From: Acidobacteriota bacterium
Lineage (GTDB): Bacteria > Acidobacteriota > Terriglobia > Acidiferrales > UBA7541
Length of the DNA stretch: 64,000 nt
Direction of reading: 5' to 3'
NCBI GenBank assembly: GCA_003225315.1
Contig: QHZD01000017.1
Span: 186,001 to 250,000 of the forward strand
Shown: positions 26,132 through 34,780 of the stretch, piece after piece
How the letters are laid out: each line of letters opens with the position of its first letter
How positions within the stretch are numbered: position 1 is the first letter of the stretch
The notes under the pieces: model-generated
Databases searched by the model: none
The model's input: only the letters and a program-made list of their open reading frames with translations
Told to the model about the DNA's origin: nothing
Program-made: the position numbers and the translations under genes

Positions 26132-27916
26132 TTACTTCGCTGCGTCGTAACGCCTGGGCCGCGGCTTGATCAAGGAAATATCCACCGGCTCATACGTAAG
26201 CTGGATGTCGTTATTCACCCACTTCGCGCGCGTAGTCTTCAGCCAATTCGCGTCGTCGCGGTCCGGATAATCCGGCTTGTAATGCGCCCCGCGCGATTCG
26301 TTGCGAGCCAGCGCGCCTAGAGTGATCACTCGTGCCAGGACGAGCATATTCTCCAGTTCGCGCGCGAAATTCAGTGTCTGGTTCGACCACTTCGTGCGGT
26401 CGCTCAGATTGATCTTCTTGTAGCGCTCTTGTAAAGCGCGAATCTTTCCGTCGGTCATTTCCAAATCCTTGTTGATGCGCGTGACAGTCACGTGCTCCGT
26501 CATCACCTGTCCCAGTTCGCGCCAAATTGTAATGGGATTCTCCGAGCCATCCTGGTTGATGAGCTTATGATTTTTCTCTTCCTGGCGTTTTCTTTCGCCG
26601 TCAAAAACTGCAGCTGGTGTGGACTCCGCGCTATTCTCGAGATTCTTCGCGTACTTCACCGCCGCTCGTCCCGCGATTCCTCCGCCAAAAATACATGACA
26701 CCAGCGAGTTCGCTCCCAGCCGGTTCGCGCCGTGATACTGGTATTCGCATTCACCCGCCGCGTAAATTCCGGGAACGTTGCTGGCCTGATCCTCGCCGTT
26801 CACCCAGATTCCGCCCATGGTGTAGTGCATCGCTGGAAAAACTTTCATCGGCTCGACGCGCGGATCGACCCCCAGGAACTTTTCGTAAATTTCCAAAATC
26901 CCTTCCAATTTGCGGTCCAGCGTTTCTCGCGGAATGTGCGTCACATCCAAATAAACCGCCGGCTGCCCATCGATCCCCAATTTTTCCTGATAAACGATGC
27001 GATGAATGGCGCGCGTGGCAATATCGCGGGGCACCAAATTCCCGTACTTCGGATACCACTCTTCCAGAAAATAAAATCGTTCCGCCTCGGGAATGCTTTT
27101 CGGTGGGCGCTTCTCAGCGGGATTCCGCGGCACCCACACGCGTCCGCCTTCGCCGCGAGCCGATTCGCTCATCAGGCGCAGCTTGTCTTCGCCGGGGATC
27201 GCCGTCGGGTGTACCTGGATGAATTCTCCATTGGCGTAGTCCACGCCCTGTTGAAAAAGCGCGGCCTGTGCGGAGCCCGTGCACACCACCGAATTCGTCG
27301 AGCGCCCGAAGATCGCCCCGTTTCCGCCAGTGGCAAAAATCACCGCGTCCGCCGTGAACGTTTTCACTTCCATGGTGCGCAAATCCATCGCGCAAATGCC
27401 GCGGCACACGCCACCGCCATCGATCACCGCGGAAAGAAACGTCGCTCCCTCAAACTTTTTGACTTTGCCTTCCGCTTCGTGCCGCCGTACTTGCTCGTCC
27501 AACGCGTAAAGCAATTGTTGTCCAGTCGTCGCGCCAGCAAACGCCGTGCGGTGATACAACGTTCCGCCAAATCGACGGTAGTCCAGCAATCCTTCCGGCG
27601 TGCGATTGAACATGACGCCCATGCGGTCGAGCAGGTCGATAATTCCCGGCGCAGCCTCGCACATGCGTTTCACCAGCGGCTGATTCGCCAGAAAATCACC
27701 GCCATAAATCGTGTCGTCAAAATGTTTATCGACCGTGTCGCCTTCACCCTTTTGATTTTTCGCCGCGTTGATGCCGCCCTGCGCGCAAACCGAATGTGAA
27801 CGTTTCACTGGCACAATTGAAAACAAATCCACCGGGATTCCCGCTTCCGCAACGCGGATGGTCGCCATCAGTCCGGCCAGACCACCGCCTACCACTATGA
27901 TTTTGGGCTGTCTCAT
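26132..27916 (-). CDS. sdhA: succinate dehydrogenase flavoprotein subunit
   Basis: This is a 594-residue flavoprotein: dinucleotide-binding IIVVGGGLAGLMATIRVAEAG at the N-terminus, the covalent FAD histidine region RSHSVCAQGGINAA, active-site RTAFAGATTGQQ, and HYTMGGIWVNGEDQ followed by AAGECEYQYHGANRLGANSL. It oxidises succinate to fumarate in the TCA cycle. The ATG overlaps the sdhC stop (ATGA), so the two are translationally coupled. The sequence is typical of type-B complexes that pair with a single cytochrome b subunit. Confidence 0.95.
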   Translation of the reverse strand: MRQPKIIVVGGGLAGLMATIRVAEAGIPVDLFSIVPVKRSHSVCAQGGINAAKNQKGEGDTVDKHFDDTIYGGDFLANQPLVKRMCEAAPGIIDLLDRMGVMFNRTPEGLLDYRRFGGTLYHRTAFAGATTGQQLLYALDEQVRRHEAEGKVKKFEGATFLSAVIDGGGVCRGICAMDLRTMEVKTFTADAVIFATGGNGAIFGRSTNSVVCTGSAQAALFQQGVDYANGEFIQVHPTAIPGEDKLRLMSESARGEGGRVWVPRNPAEKRPPKSIPEAERFYFLEEWYPKYGNLVPRDIATRAIHRIVYQEKLGIDGQPAVYLDVTHIPRETLDRKLEGILEIYEKFLGVDPRVEPMKVFPAMHYTMGGIWVNGEDQASNVPGIYAAGECEYQYHGANRLGANSLVSCIFGGGIAGRAAVKYAKNLENSAESTPAAVFDGERKRQEEKNHKLINQDGSENPITIWRELGQVMTEHVTVTRINKDLEMTDGKIRALQERYKKINLSDRTKWSNQTLNFARELENMLVLARVITLGALARNESRGAHYKPDYPDRDDANWLKTTRAKWVNNDIQLTYEPVDISLIKPRPRRYDAAK

Positions 27917-28569
27917 TTGCTTGGCAGGTACACCGAGAAGGGGTGCCAGTCGTACCGGAAGCTAATAATAATCAAAATTCCCACCACACTGAACGCCACT
28001 CCCACCAGCGCGCCTAAACGTCCCGCTGCCTGCTGTGCTTTAACGGTAGCGGCCAATCCCCATTTGCACAGAAAATTCCAGATGCCCGCCCCGAGATGGA
28101 ACGAAGACGCGAGCACGCCAACCACAAAAAAAGTTAGGTACCATGGATTTCGCATATCCGCGGCCACATTCGCGTACGTCGACCGGCCATGCGTCAGCCA
28201 GCGTTCGGTGTAAAGATGCCACCCAATATAAGCAAACGCGATCAGTCCCGTATATCGCTGTGTGACATACAGCCAATTCCCTACCCACGGATACGCCGAG
28301 ACATTGGATTTCCCGCGCAGCCAAATGTAAATCCCATATCCGCCGTGAAACAGCATTGGCAGAAAAATCGCCGCCCATTCCACGATCAGCCGGAACGGAA
28401 TCGTCTGCAGCTCTTGCGATACCGTGTTGTATTTTTCTGCGCTCACCAGCGCGGCGCTGTTGGACCAAAAGTGTTCCGCCAGGAATGCGCCAACAGGAAG
28501 GATGCCGGTAAAGGAATGCAGCTTTCGGAGCAGATAACTTGTGTCAGGCCGGGTTGCCGTCGAAGACAT
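27913..28569 (-). CDS. sdhC: succinate dehydrogenase cytochrome b subunit (type B)
   Basis: The start at 28569 is preceded by GGAGAGGG. The 218-residue protein has five hydrophobic spans and the type-B signatures LRKLHSFTGILPVGAFLAEH near the N-terminus, RYTGLIAFAYIGWHLY and SFHLGAGIWNFLCKWG, with histidines placed for two haems. A single large subunit replaces SdhC plus SdhD, so no sdhD is needed, and none is seen. It is the first gene of the operon sdhC-sdhA-sdhB. Confidence 0.92.
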   Translation of the reverse strand: MSSTATRPDTSYLLRKLHSFTGILPVGAFLAEHFWSNSAALVSAEKYNTVSQELQTIPFRLIVEWAAIFLPMLFHGGYGIYIWLRGKSNVSAYPWVGNWLYVTQRYTGLIAFAYIGWHLYTERWLTHGRSTYANVAADMRNPWYLTFFVVGVLASSFHLGAGIWNFLCKWGLAATVKAQQAAGRLGALVGVAFSVVGILIIISFRYDWHPFSVYLPSK

Positions 28570-28817
28570 GCCCTCTCCGCCGCGTAAGTCCCAGCCGGAT
28601 CGCGCAAATTGACTCGGATGGAACGTTGAGAACCGCGGCAAAATCAGTATAGGCAGATGGTTGCGCCTATGCAAGTTTGACTGTTCTTTCAGCGAGCACA
28701 AACAATTCGAAATTTTCTTGCCGTGAAGTCACGAGTACCGGAAAATAGTAACCTGACGAACGGGATTTGCTGGGCCACATCTCTCCCGGCCTCGGCTGCA
28801 AGATTCCCCACATTACC

Positions 28818-29357
28818 ATGACCGCGACAACGAGCTTGGTGTCGGAGATGGAGCGCATCGCCAATGCCCTCGGTGCGGAAACAGAGGGCGCACCGGGCGT
28901 TTCTCTTTCTGTCGTGGCGGAAAAAATCGCCAAAAACCTCGGTGTCAAACACGATGAAGTAGCCATCCTCGCGGTTTCCACCCGCTGGCGTCACCTTCAC
29001 TTTCTGGTCCCAGAAGCCTTGAAAAACGTCGGCTTTGTTCCGCTCTCCAGCAATTCGGCGCTCGCCGCGCGCACCGCCCGTGAGAGCCGCCCCGAAATCG
29101 AAAACAATTTCGCTGCCACGCGGCACGCCACCGTTTTCGAAAGTGTGAAGTTCGCTTCGGATGCCTCTGGAGCGATCCAGAAGATGGTCAGCGCGCCGAT
29201 TTTGCTGGATGGCAAGGTCATCGGCGTCATCCAAGTCAGCCGCAAAGGCGCAAATCCGCACAGCGCCGGACCTGACTTTACTGCTCAAGACCTCGGAAAC
29301 ATCCTGGCTCTTTGCAAGCCGCTCGGCAAAATGCTGCGTCACGTGGCGGGCGAATGA
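28818..29357 (+). CDS. GAF domain-containing protein
   Basis: The 179-residue product from ATG 28818 (TATTSLVSEMERIANALGA) has one GAF-like domain. The core strands are AILAVSTRWRHLHFLVPEAL and SAPILLDGKVIGVIQVSRKG, and FTAQDLGNILALCKPLGKML is the closing helix. No output domain is attached, so it is either a stand-alone ligand sensor or a partner of another regulator. It is divergent from sdhC. The next gene is the arginine decarboxylase, 165 bp away with its own promoter. Function is not assignable. Confidence 0.75.
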   Translation: MTATTSLVSEMERIANALGAETEGAPGVSLSVVAEKIAKNLGVKHDEVAILAVSTRWRHLHFLVPEALKNVGFVPLSSNSALAARTARESRPEIENNFAATRHATVFESVKFASDASGAIQKMVSAPILLDGKVIGVIQVSRKGANPHSAGPDFTAQDLGNILALCKPLGKMLRHVAGE

Positions 29358-29433
29358 TCCCTGCGTGCCGCCGCGGTTGTCATCTCGCGTTCATAAATCT
29401 CTCTTGCTTCTCGTTCTCAGGTTCGGAATTGCG

Positions 29434-29462
29434 TTGACACTGCAATACCTTCTTGTTACTTT
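29434..29462 (+). promoter_or_regulatory. putative promoter of the pyruvoyl arginine decarboxylase gene
   Basis: TTGACA at 29434-29439 and TACTTT at 29457-29462 are 17 bp apart, giving a start point about 53 bases before the ATG at 29523. A GGAGG lies within the resulting leader at 29502-29506, somewhat far from the ATG. This is the only strong hexamer pair in the gap. Confidence 0.5.
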
Positions 29463-29522
29463 TCACAGCGGCTCAATTTTTTCGCTCCCACACTAATCAC
29501 GGAGGCACGGCAAACCGGCACC

Positions 29523-30080
29523 ATGGCGTTCGTTGCGAAGAAAATTTTCCTCACCAAAGGCGTCGGTAAACATCGTGAAAGACTTTCGAGCTTCGAGCTC
29601 GCCCTCCGCAACGCAGGCATCGCTGCGTGCAACATTGTCCGCGTCTCCTCGATTTTCCCTCCTAACTGTAAATTGATTTCCCGCAGCGAAGGGCTGAAGC
29701 ACATGAAGCCCGGGCAGGTGGCCTTCACCGTCATCAGCGAGAATTCCACCAAGGAAGCGCACCGCCTCATCGCCGCCAGCATCGGCCTCGCGCTTCCCAG
29801 CGACAAATCCATGTATGGATATTTGTCCGAGCATCACTCGTTCGGCGAAACCGAAGAAGTCGCCGGGGAATACGCCGAAGAGCTCGCCGCCGAAATGCTC
29901 GCGACCACTTTGAACGTGGAATTTGACCCGGACTTGTCCTTCGACGAAAAAAAAGAGGTCTACCGCATTTCCAACAAAATCGTCCGCACCATGAACGTCA
30001 CGCAATCCGCCGTCGGCGACAAGCGCGGCCTCTGGACCACCGTCCTCGGCGCCGCCATCCTCATTGGCGAAGACGACTGA
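29523..30080 (+). CDS. pyruvoyl-dependent arginine decarboxylase
   Basis: This 185-residue protein has the self-cleavage site VSSIFPP. Chain splitting between Ser42 and Ser43 would create the pyruvoyl group on the alpha chain. Other conserved parts are [20 protein letters not shown] at the N-terminus and the glutamate-containing [20 protein letters not shown]. It decarboxylates arginine to agmatine. The genes for agmatine deiminase and N-carbamoylputrescine amidase occur 4-5 kb downstream, so this is the entry step of a putrescine route without ornithine decarboxylase. Confidence 0.93.
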   Translation: MAFVAKKIFLTKGVGKHRERLSSFELALRNAGIAACNIVRVSSIFPPNCKLISRSEGLKHMKPGQVAFTVISENSTKEAHRLIAASIGLALPSDKSMYGYLSEHHSFGETEEVAGEYAEELAAEMLATTLNVEFDPDLSFDEKKEVYRISNKIVRTMNVTQSAVGDKRGLWTTVLGAAILIGEDD

Positions 30081-30115
30081 GGCTCTTTGCCAGCTTTTTC
30101 CCAGGAGGACTTTCG

Positions 30116-31009
30116 ATGAAAGTCATTCGCGGACTCTTCGCGCTCATCGCAGCTTTTGTCCTGTTTACAATTTCCGGCAATGCTGTCGCCGCCAAGGATC
30201 GCGTTACGATTCTCTATGACGCGTTTTCCGACAATAAAACTGTCACGAAAGATTGGGGGTTTTCCGCCCTCGTCGAACATGACGGCAAGCACATCCTCTT
30301 CGACACCGGGAACAACGCAGCGACCTTCGAGCACAACGTCAAGGCTCTTGGCGTGGATCTCTCCAAGCTGGATTTTGTCGTCATCTCTCACCGCCATACC
30401 GACCATACCACCGGACTGAAATATCTTCTTTCCGTAAACCCAAACGTTCCCATTTATGCTCCGATGGAGTCGTTTGGCCTCTTCGGCGGTGCCGCTCCGC
30501 CTACATTGATTAAGCCGGTTGCTTCCCTGCCCGAGCGTATGCGTTATTACGACGGAAAATACCCGGACAAGATTCCGACCGGGTATCCATGGAGTGGCGG
30601 GAACTTCGTGCTGATTGACAAACTGACCGAAATATCCCCAGGTATCTTCATCGTTTTCACGATCTCAAAAACTCCTGGTACGCTTGAACTTCGTGAACTG
30701 TCGCTCGCGCTCCGAAGTCGCGATGGCCTGTCCGTCATTGTCGGTTGCTCCCATCCCGGAATCGAGGAAATCTTGCAGGCCGCCACTGCCATCGATCCGC
30801 ACATGCACTTCCTTTGCGGCGGTCTTCACCTTGTAAGCACCCCTGAAACCGAGATCGACCGGCTTGTGGACAACCTGAAGAACAAATGGAAACTCGAAAA
30901 GGTCGCTCCCGGCCACTGCACCGGCGAGCCGGCCTTTCTGCGGCTACAGAAAGCCTTCGGTGATAATTATCTTTACGCGGGAGCGGGCACGCGGCTCGAA
31001 ATACCCTGA
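30116..31009 (+). CDS. secreted MBL-fold metallo-hydrolase
   Basis: A signal peptide (LFALIAAFVLFTISGNAVAA) precedes a metallo-beta-lactamase fold with HRHTDHTTGL (the HxHxDH metal motif), ILFDTGNN, VGCSHPGIEEIL and a late histidine in APGHCTGEP. It resembles the group annotated as 7,8-dihydropterin-6-methyl-aminobenzene-phosphate synthase-like hydrolases. Those names are generic and the substrate here is not known. CCAGGAGGA lies before the ATG. It follows the arginine decarboxylase by 35 bp and may be co-transcribed with it. Confidence 0.88.
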   Translation: MKVIRGLFALIAAFVLFTISGNAVAAKDRVTILYDAFSDNKTVTKDWGFSALVEHDGKHILFDTGNNAATFEHNVKALGVDLSKLDFVVISHRHTDHTTGLKYLLSVNPNVPIYAPMESFGLFGGAAPPTLIKPVASLPERMRYYDGKYPDKIPTGYPWSGGNFVLIDKLTEISPGIFIVFTISKTPGTLELRELSLALRSRDGLSVIVGCSHPGIEEILQAATAIDPHMHFLCGGLHLVSTPETEIDRLVDNLKNKWKLEKVAPGHCTGEPAFLRLQKAFGDNYLYAGAGTRLEIP

Positions 31010-31014
31010 AAGGT

Positions 31015-31644
31015 CTACCTATCCAGGTCGTACGCCGTCTTCAGCCACCTCTTCACGTCACCATCAATCTGCTCCGCGGCCGTAATCTCAATGCGATGCG
31101 TGATGCGGTCCTTCTTCGCCAGCCCGCCAGTATCGATCAGCCGCTTGGGCAATTTCCCTTTGTAGTGCGTCAGGGCGAAGCCCAGATCGACCCGCGAATT
31201 GGTCGTTGGTTTGATTTGCGCGAACACATGCTGGCGATAGAGCGGCACAATCGTCTTGCACGGGCAGGCCTTCACGTCCTTCCCAAGCGATTTGCCGAGC
31301 GTCAGCAGTTCGTCAAAAATCGGCCGCAACTTCTGCTTCGGCCCCGCGTACTGCTCCTGTACATACTGGACCGCGCTCTTCAAATACATTTCTGGCGTGT
31401 CTAAATCCCCGCCCTTTCCGTCCCCGCGATCCGCGATCCACCCCGCGCGATTCATTCCTAAGTTGTGCTTCGTCTTCAGCCATTCGCGCCGCGACTTTTC
31501 ATCCTTTAGCCCTTCCTTCCTCACCAGCGCAATCCACTCTTCCAATGAACGTCCTGTTTTCTCCTTCAGCTCCGCCATCGATTTCTGCACCATCGCCACG
31601 CTTGGATGGATGTCATAGATCGTTTTCGACTTTGCTTGCGCCAT
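31015..31644 (-). CDS. DUF4287/DUF5655 domain protein
   Basis: The N-terminal 75 residues match the DUF4287 pattern (MVQKSMAELKEKTGRSLEEW, then REWLKTKHNLGMNRAGWIAD). The C-terminal 100 residues match DUF5655 (GKDVKACPCKTIVPLYRQHV, then RVDLGFALTHYKGKLPKRL), a domain of unknown function thought to be related to DNA-binding transport proteins. There is no signal peptide and the protein is cytosolic. It starts 3 bp after the stop of the membrane protein gene upstream on the same strand, so the two form an operon. Role unknown. Confidence 0.8.
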   Translation of the reverse strand: MAQAKSKTIYDIHPSVAMVQKSMAELKEKTGRSLEEWIALVRKEGLKDEKSRREWLKTKHNLGMNRAGWIADRGDGKGGDLDTPEMYLKSAVQYVQEQYAGPKQKLRPIFDELLTLGKSLGKDVKACPCKTIVPLYRQHVFAQIKPTTNSRVDLGFALTHYKGKLPKRLIDTGGLAKKDRITHRIEITAAEQIDGDVKRWLKTAYDLDR

Positions 31645-31647
31645 CGG

Positions 31648-32238
31648 TTAACTCCTGGCAACCGTCTCGCTCTTGACGAAAGCAGCGATGACAAAACCCG
31701 CCCGCACAAACCCCACAATTTGCGTGGTCATGTATCCGGCGATGTAGTTTCCCGGGAAGTCATACCAGATCCAATCTTCAACGTTGGTGCTTATCGCGGC
31801 AAGAACACCGGCGACGGTCACGACACCCACTCGCGCGCTGTAATTTCGTCCGCTCGCGGCCCGCCAGACAAGCCACGCAGCAAGCAATGCCTGCAGAACA
31901 TTAAGTCCAAATTCGCGGCCCAGCGCCGCACCAAAGTGAAACGGACCTGACGGCGGGTGGTAGACCAGCACTCCGTGCGGGGATTGTTCATACTTCTTCA
32001 AATATTCGGGCATTGCCGCGTTTCGCTGCGCGCTGGTTGGCTTTGGACCCAGTCCGAAGCCCGGAAAAATATAAAAGCCGGCTTCAGGAATTGCTCCTCG
32101 CATTGCGGTCAGCGCCACAGCTTCGTTTGGAATCTCTCCCACGCCCATTTCACCGAGCCCGAGTAAGTCGTGCGCCACATACATCCAAACAAACAGAGTC
32201 AAGCCACCCAGGAAAGCCGCCAGCACGATTCGTTTCAT
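31648..32238 (-). CDS. hypothetical membrane protein
   Basis: This is a 196-residue protein I do not recognise. It has an N-terminal span (IVLAAFLGGLTLFVWMYVAH), a loop of about 90 residues rich in Pro and Gly (GFYIFPGFGLGPKPTSAQR, HGVLVYHPPSGPFHFGAAL), and three later spans. A conserved-looking WIWYDFPGNYIAGYM lies between the last two. GGAGAA precedes the ATG. It is co-oriented and nearly contiguous with the DUF4287/DUF5655 gene. Topology predicts an inner membrane protein. No catalytic motif is visible. Confidence 0.7.
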   Translation of the reverse strand: MKRIVLAAFLGGLTLFVWMYVAHDLLGLGEMGVGEIPNEAVALTAMRGAIPEAGFYIFPGFGLGPKPTSAQRNAAMPEYLKKYEQSPHGVLVYHPPSGPFHFGAALGREFGLNVLQALLAAWLVWRAASGRNYSARVGVVTVAGVLAAISTNVEDWIWYDFPGNYIAGYMTTQIVGFVRAGFVIAAFVKSETVARS

Positions 32239-32347
32239 TTTCGGTTCTCCTTCTGCAAATTACTTTGGACTCCGGGGACCCGCTGCTAAACTTTTTGAAG
32301 CAACCAATCCTCTCCAATCATGCTGACGATCAACGGCAGCACCTCTC

Positions 32348-33421
32348 TTATTTTTTGCGTTTGAAGTACCCGATGCGCTCCAGCACGGCCCTGGCGATCA
32401 GAGGCAACGCTACGGTGGCATCATCGAATACTTCCGCGAAACGTCCTCCTTCTTCCGGCGGCACAAACTTTCCCCAGGAAACCGCTTCTGTGTACGTGCT
32501 TCCGCTCAAGCCGCCCCAATGGACCGGCTCCGGGCAAATGCGCACACCATAGTTGTAGCGCTTCAGCGGCAGCTTCTTGTAGCCGCGCCGCGCCAGCAAT
32601 TCCGCGTAAACGCCGAACTGTTGCGACCAGTTGCGCGGCACTCCACCGCCGATCGTCAGAATTCCCATGCGCCTGGTGGCCAGCATGGTGTCGGCAAACT
32701 TCTCAAAATCCAGGAACGGGTCGAAGCGCAGCAGCGGGCGCTTATCCTTCTGCCGGGCGATTTTGTGCAGCGCAAAATCAATGCCCAACTCCGAGTCGCT
32801 GAACGCGGGAACAAAAACAGGGACATTGTGCTCGAAAGCGGATTTTAGGATTCCTCGCCCTTGCGCCGTCTTGTGCAGGTACTCGCCGATACGCCGGTGA
32901 ATTTTCCAGCTGCACGCCGTGTCTTCCGCGTCCCATGCCTTGAAAATGTGGTCCATCACCTCTTCGACGTGATCGAGGTTCGTTTCCGGCTCGAGCGAGT
33001 CGTACACGCGGTTGTATCCGGCGTGGAAAAGTTCCTTGTCGCCCATATTGGGGTTGTAGCGGAAATGCGAGTAACCCGTCGCTTCCACCAGTCCATGCGC
33101 CATCAGCGCGCCCGTTGAGACAATCGCGTTGACCACGCCTGATTCGATCAGGTCGCAGAAAATGAGCCCCATCTTGCCGACCGTCAAAGCGCCCGAGAGC
33201 GTCATCACCACGAAGCAATCCTTGTCGCGGGCCATTTGTTCGAAAACGTCGGCGGCATCGCCGATCTGCCGTCCCGTGAACGCGGTGTCCCCCATCGCGC
33301 GGACCAGCTCGTCGACAGTGCGGCATTTGGACAAATCCAGCGGAAACATCGGCCGCAGTTTGTCTTTTACTGGATCGTGGAGCACTCTCCCGGTCACAGT
33401 TTTCTCTCGCTGCTTCGCCAT
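32348..33421 (-). CDS. deoxyhypusine synthase-like enzyme (probable polyamine aminobutyl transferase)
   Basis: This is a 357-residue member of the deoxyhypusine synthase family. NAD-binding segments DCFVVMTLSGALTVGKMG and VNAIVSTGALMAHGLVEATG, and the active-site EAVSWGKF with Lys318 (equivalent to the enzyme-imine lysine), are all kept. Bacteria have no eIF5A, so such enzymes act on another amine acceptor. Transfer of an aminobutyl group from spermidine to putrescine, making homospermidine, is the favoured activity. The neighbouring aguA and aguB genes, which supply putrescine, fit this. GGAGA lies upstream of the ATG. Exact acceptor and product are inferred. Confidence 0.86.
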   Translation of the reverse strand: MAKQREKTVTGRVLHDPVKDKLRPMFPLDLSKCRTVDELVRAMGDTAFTGRQIGDAADVFEQMARDKDCFVVMTLSGALTVGKMGLIFCDLIESGVVNAIVSTGALMAHGLVEATGYSHFRYNPNMGDKELFHAGYNRVYDSLEPETNLDHVEEVMDHIFKAWDAEDTACSWKIHRRIGEYLHKTAQGRGILKSAFEHNVPVFVPAFSDSELGIDFALHKIARQKDKRPLLRFDPFLDFEKFADTMLATRRMGILTIGGGVPRNWSQQFGVYAELLARRGYKKLPLKRYNYGVRICPEPVHWGGLSGSTYTEAVSWGKFVPPEEGGRFAEVFDDATVALPLIARAVLERIGYFKRKK

Positions 33422-33581
33422 CGGGTCTCCTGGACGAAAATAAATTCGGGATCACAAATAAAATGCTGCTTCGCGGGCAACCGCGCGATTGCAGTCTGAT
33501 TGATATTACAAATGCTGCTGCAAAAGATACTACAAAACGCGTGCAAATATTTTATTTCCGGCTCATGCTAGACTGAATTTC

Positions 33582-34475
33582 ATGGCGGACAAATTTACCA
33601 TCGGGCTCGTGCAGATGAAATGCACGGCGAACGCGGATGAGAATCTGGCGCGGGCCATCGGGAAAATTCGCGAAGCCGCCGCGCGCGGCGCGCAAATCAT
33701 TTCCCTGCACGAGCTTTTTCATGGCGAATACTTTTGCCGCAAGGAAGACGCGGAACTTTTCAATCTTTCGGAGCCGGTTCCCGGCCCGACCACCGAAAAA
33801 CTCGCGCAAATCGCCAAAGAGAAAAAAGTCGCTCTTGTTGTTTCACTTTTTGAGCGCCGCGCTCCCGGCGTCTATCACAATTCCTGCGCCGTACTGGACG
33901 CTGACGGATCGTTTCTCGGCAAATACCGCAAAATGCACATTCCCGACGATCCGCTCTATTACGAAAAGTTTTATTTCACGCCGGGCGATCTCGGCTTCCC
34001 GAATTTCGATACAAAATATGCGCGTGTCGGCGTGCAAATCTGCTGGGACCAATGGTACCCCGAAGGCTCGCGCCTCACCGCTCTTGGCGGCGCGAACGTG
34101 ATCTTTTATCCCACCAGCATTGGCTGGCATCCCCACGAAAAAGCGCAATTCGGCGCCGCGCAGCTCGACGCGTGGAAAACCATTCAGCGCGGCCACGCCA
34201 TCGCTAACGGTGTCTACGCAGCCGTGGTGAATCGCGTGGGATTCGAAGGCAAGCCGCAAAATGGCGATCCTGGCTTGGAATTCTGGGGAAATTCTTTCAT
34301 CGCCGATCCTTTCGGCCAAATCGTCGCGGAAGCTTCGAACGACAAGGAAGAAATTCTCGTTGTCGAGTGCGACCCCGCCAAGAGCGAAGATACACGCCGC
34401 AACTGGCCTTTCCTGCGCGACCGCCGCATCGACGCCTATCAGCCCATCCTCAACCGCTGGCTCGGCGAAAAGTAG
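33582..34475 (+). CDS. aguB: N-carbamoylputrescine amidase
   Basis: This is a 297-residue nitrilase-family hydrolase with the catalytic triad Glu44 (LHELFHGEYF), Lys117 (GKYRKMHIPDD) and Cys154 (VQICWDQWYPE), plus IGWHPHEKAQ and the C-terminal RRNWPFLRDRR typical of AguB. It hydrolyses N-carbamoylputrescine to putrescine, CO2 and ammonia. It is divergent from the deoxyhypusine-synthase-like gene and precedes agmatine deiminase by about 250 bp. The Shine-Dalgarno sequence is weak. Confidence 0.94.
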   Translation: MADKFTIGLVQMKCTANADENLARAIGKIREAAARGAQIISLHELFHGEYFCRKEDAELFNLSEPVPGPTTEKLAQIAKEKKVALVVSLFERRAPGVYHNSCAVLDADGSFLGKYRKMHIPDDPLYYEKFYFTPGDLGFPNFDTKYARVGVQICWDQWYPEGSRLTALGGANVIFYPTSIGWHPHEKAQFGAAQLDAWKTIQRGHAIANGVYAAVVNRVGFEGKPQNGDPGLEFWGNSFIADPFGQIVAEASNDKEEILVVECDPAKSEDTRRNWPFLRDRRIDAYQPILNRWLGEK

Positions 34476-34652
34476 CGTGCTCTTCTCTCCCCGCTTTTTA
34501 GTTTCCGTGTTTTATGCGTTCCTTTCTTTCTCTGCCCTCTTTGTTAATTCTTCCGTCCTTGCTTTCTCTGCGTTCTATGTGCTCCAACCTCGGTGATCTC
34601 TGTGTTAAATTCCTTTTCCCAATGAAGACCCCGTTGCAAATAAAAACGCCCG

Positions 34653-34780
34653 GCTCTCTCGGCTTTCGCATGCCACCAGTAGGACAGGCTTCAGCCTGTC
34701 TGCCTCTCCACGATCGAGGTCCAGCCAGTGCCTAGAGATCAACTTATCTCTACTCCCCGCTCTCTCGGCTTTCGCATGCC
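34653..34780. repeat. 22-bp direct repeat flanking a palindrome at the start of agmatine deiminase
   Basis: The same 22 bases (encoding SLGFRMP) occur at 34653-34674 and 34759-34780. Between them lies a perfect palindrome GACAGGCT-TC-AGCCTGTC (34683-34700). The first copy follows an ATG at 34623 in a frame reading KTPLQIKTPGSLGFRMP, closely like the current protein start (STPRSLGFRMP). The pattern suggests an inserted repeat element with duplication of the 5' end of the gene. Confidence 0.7.
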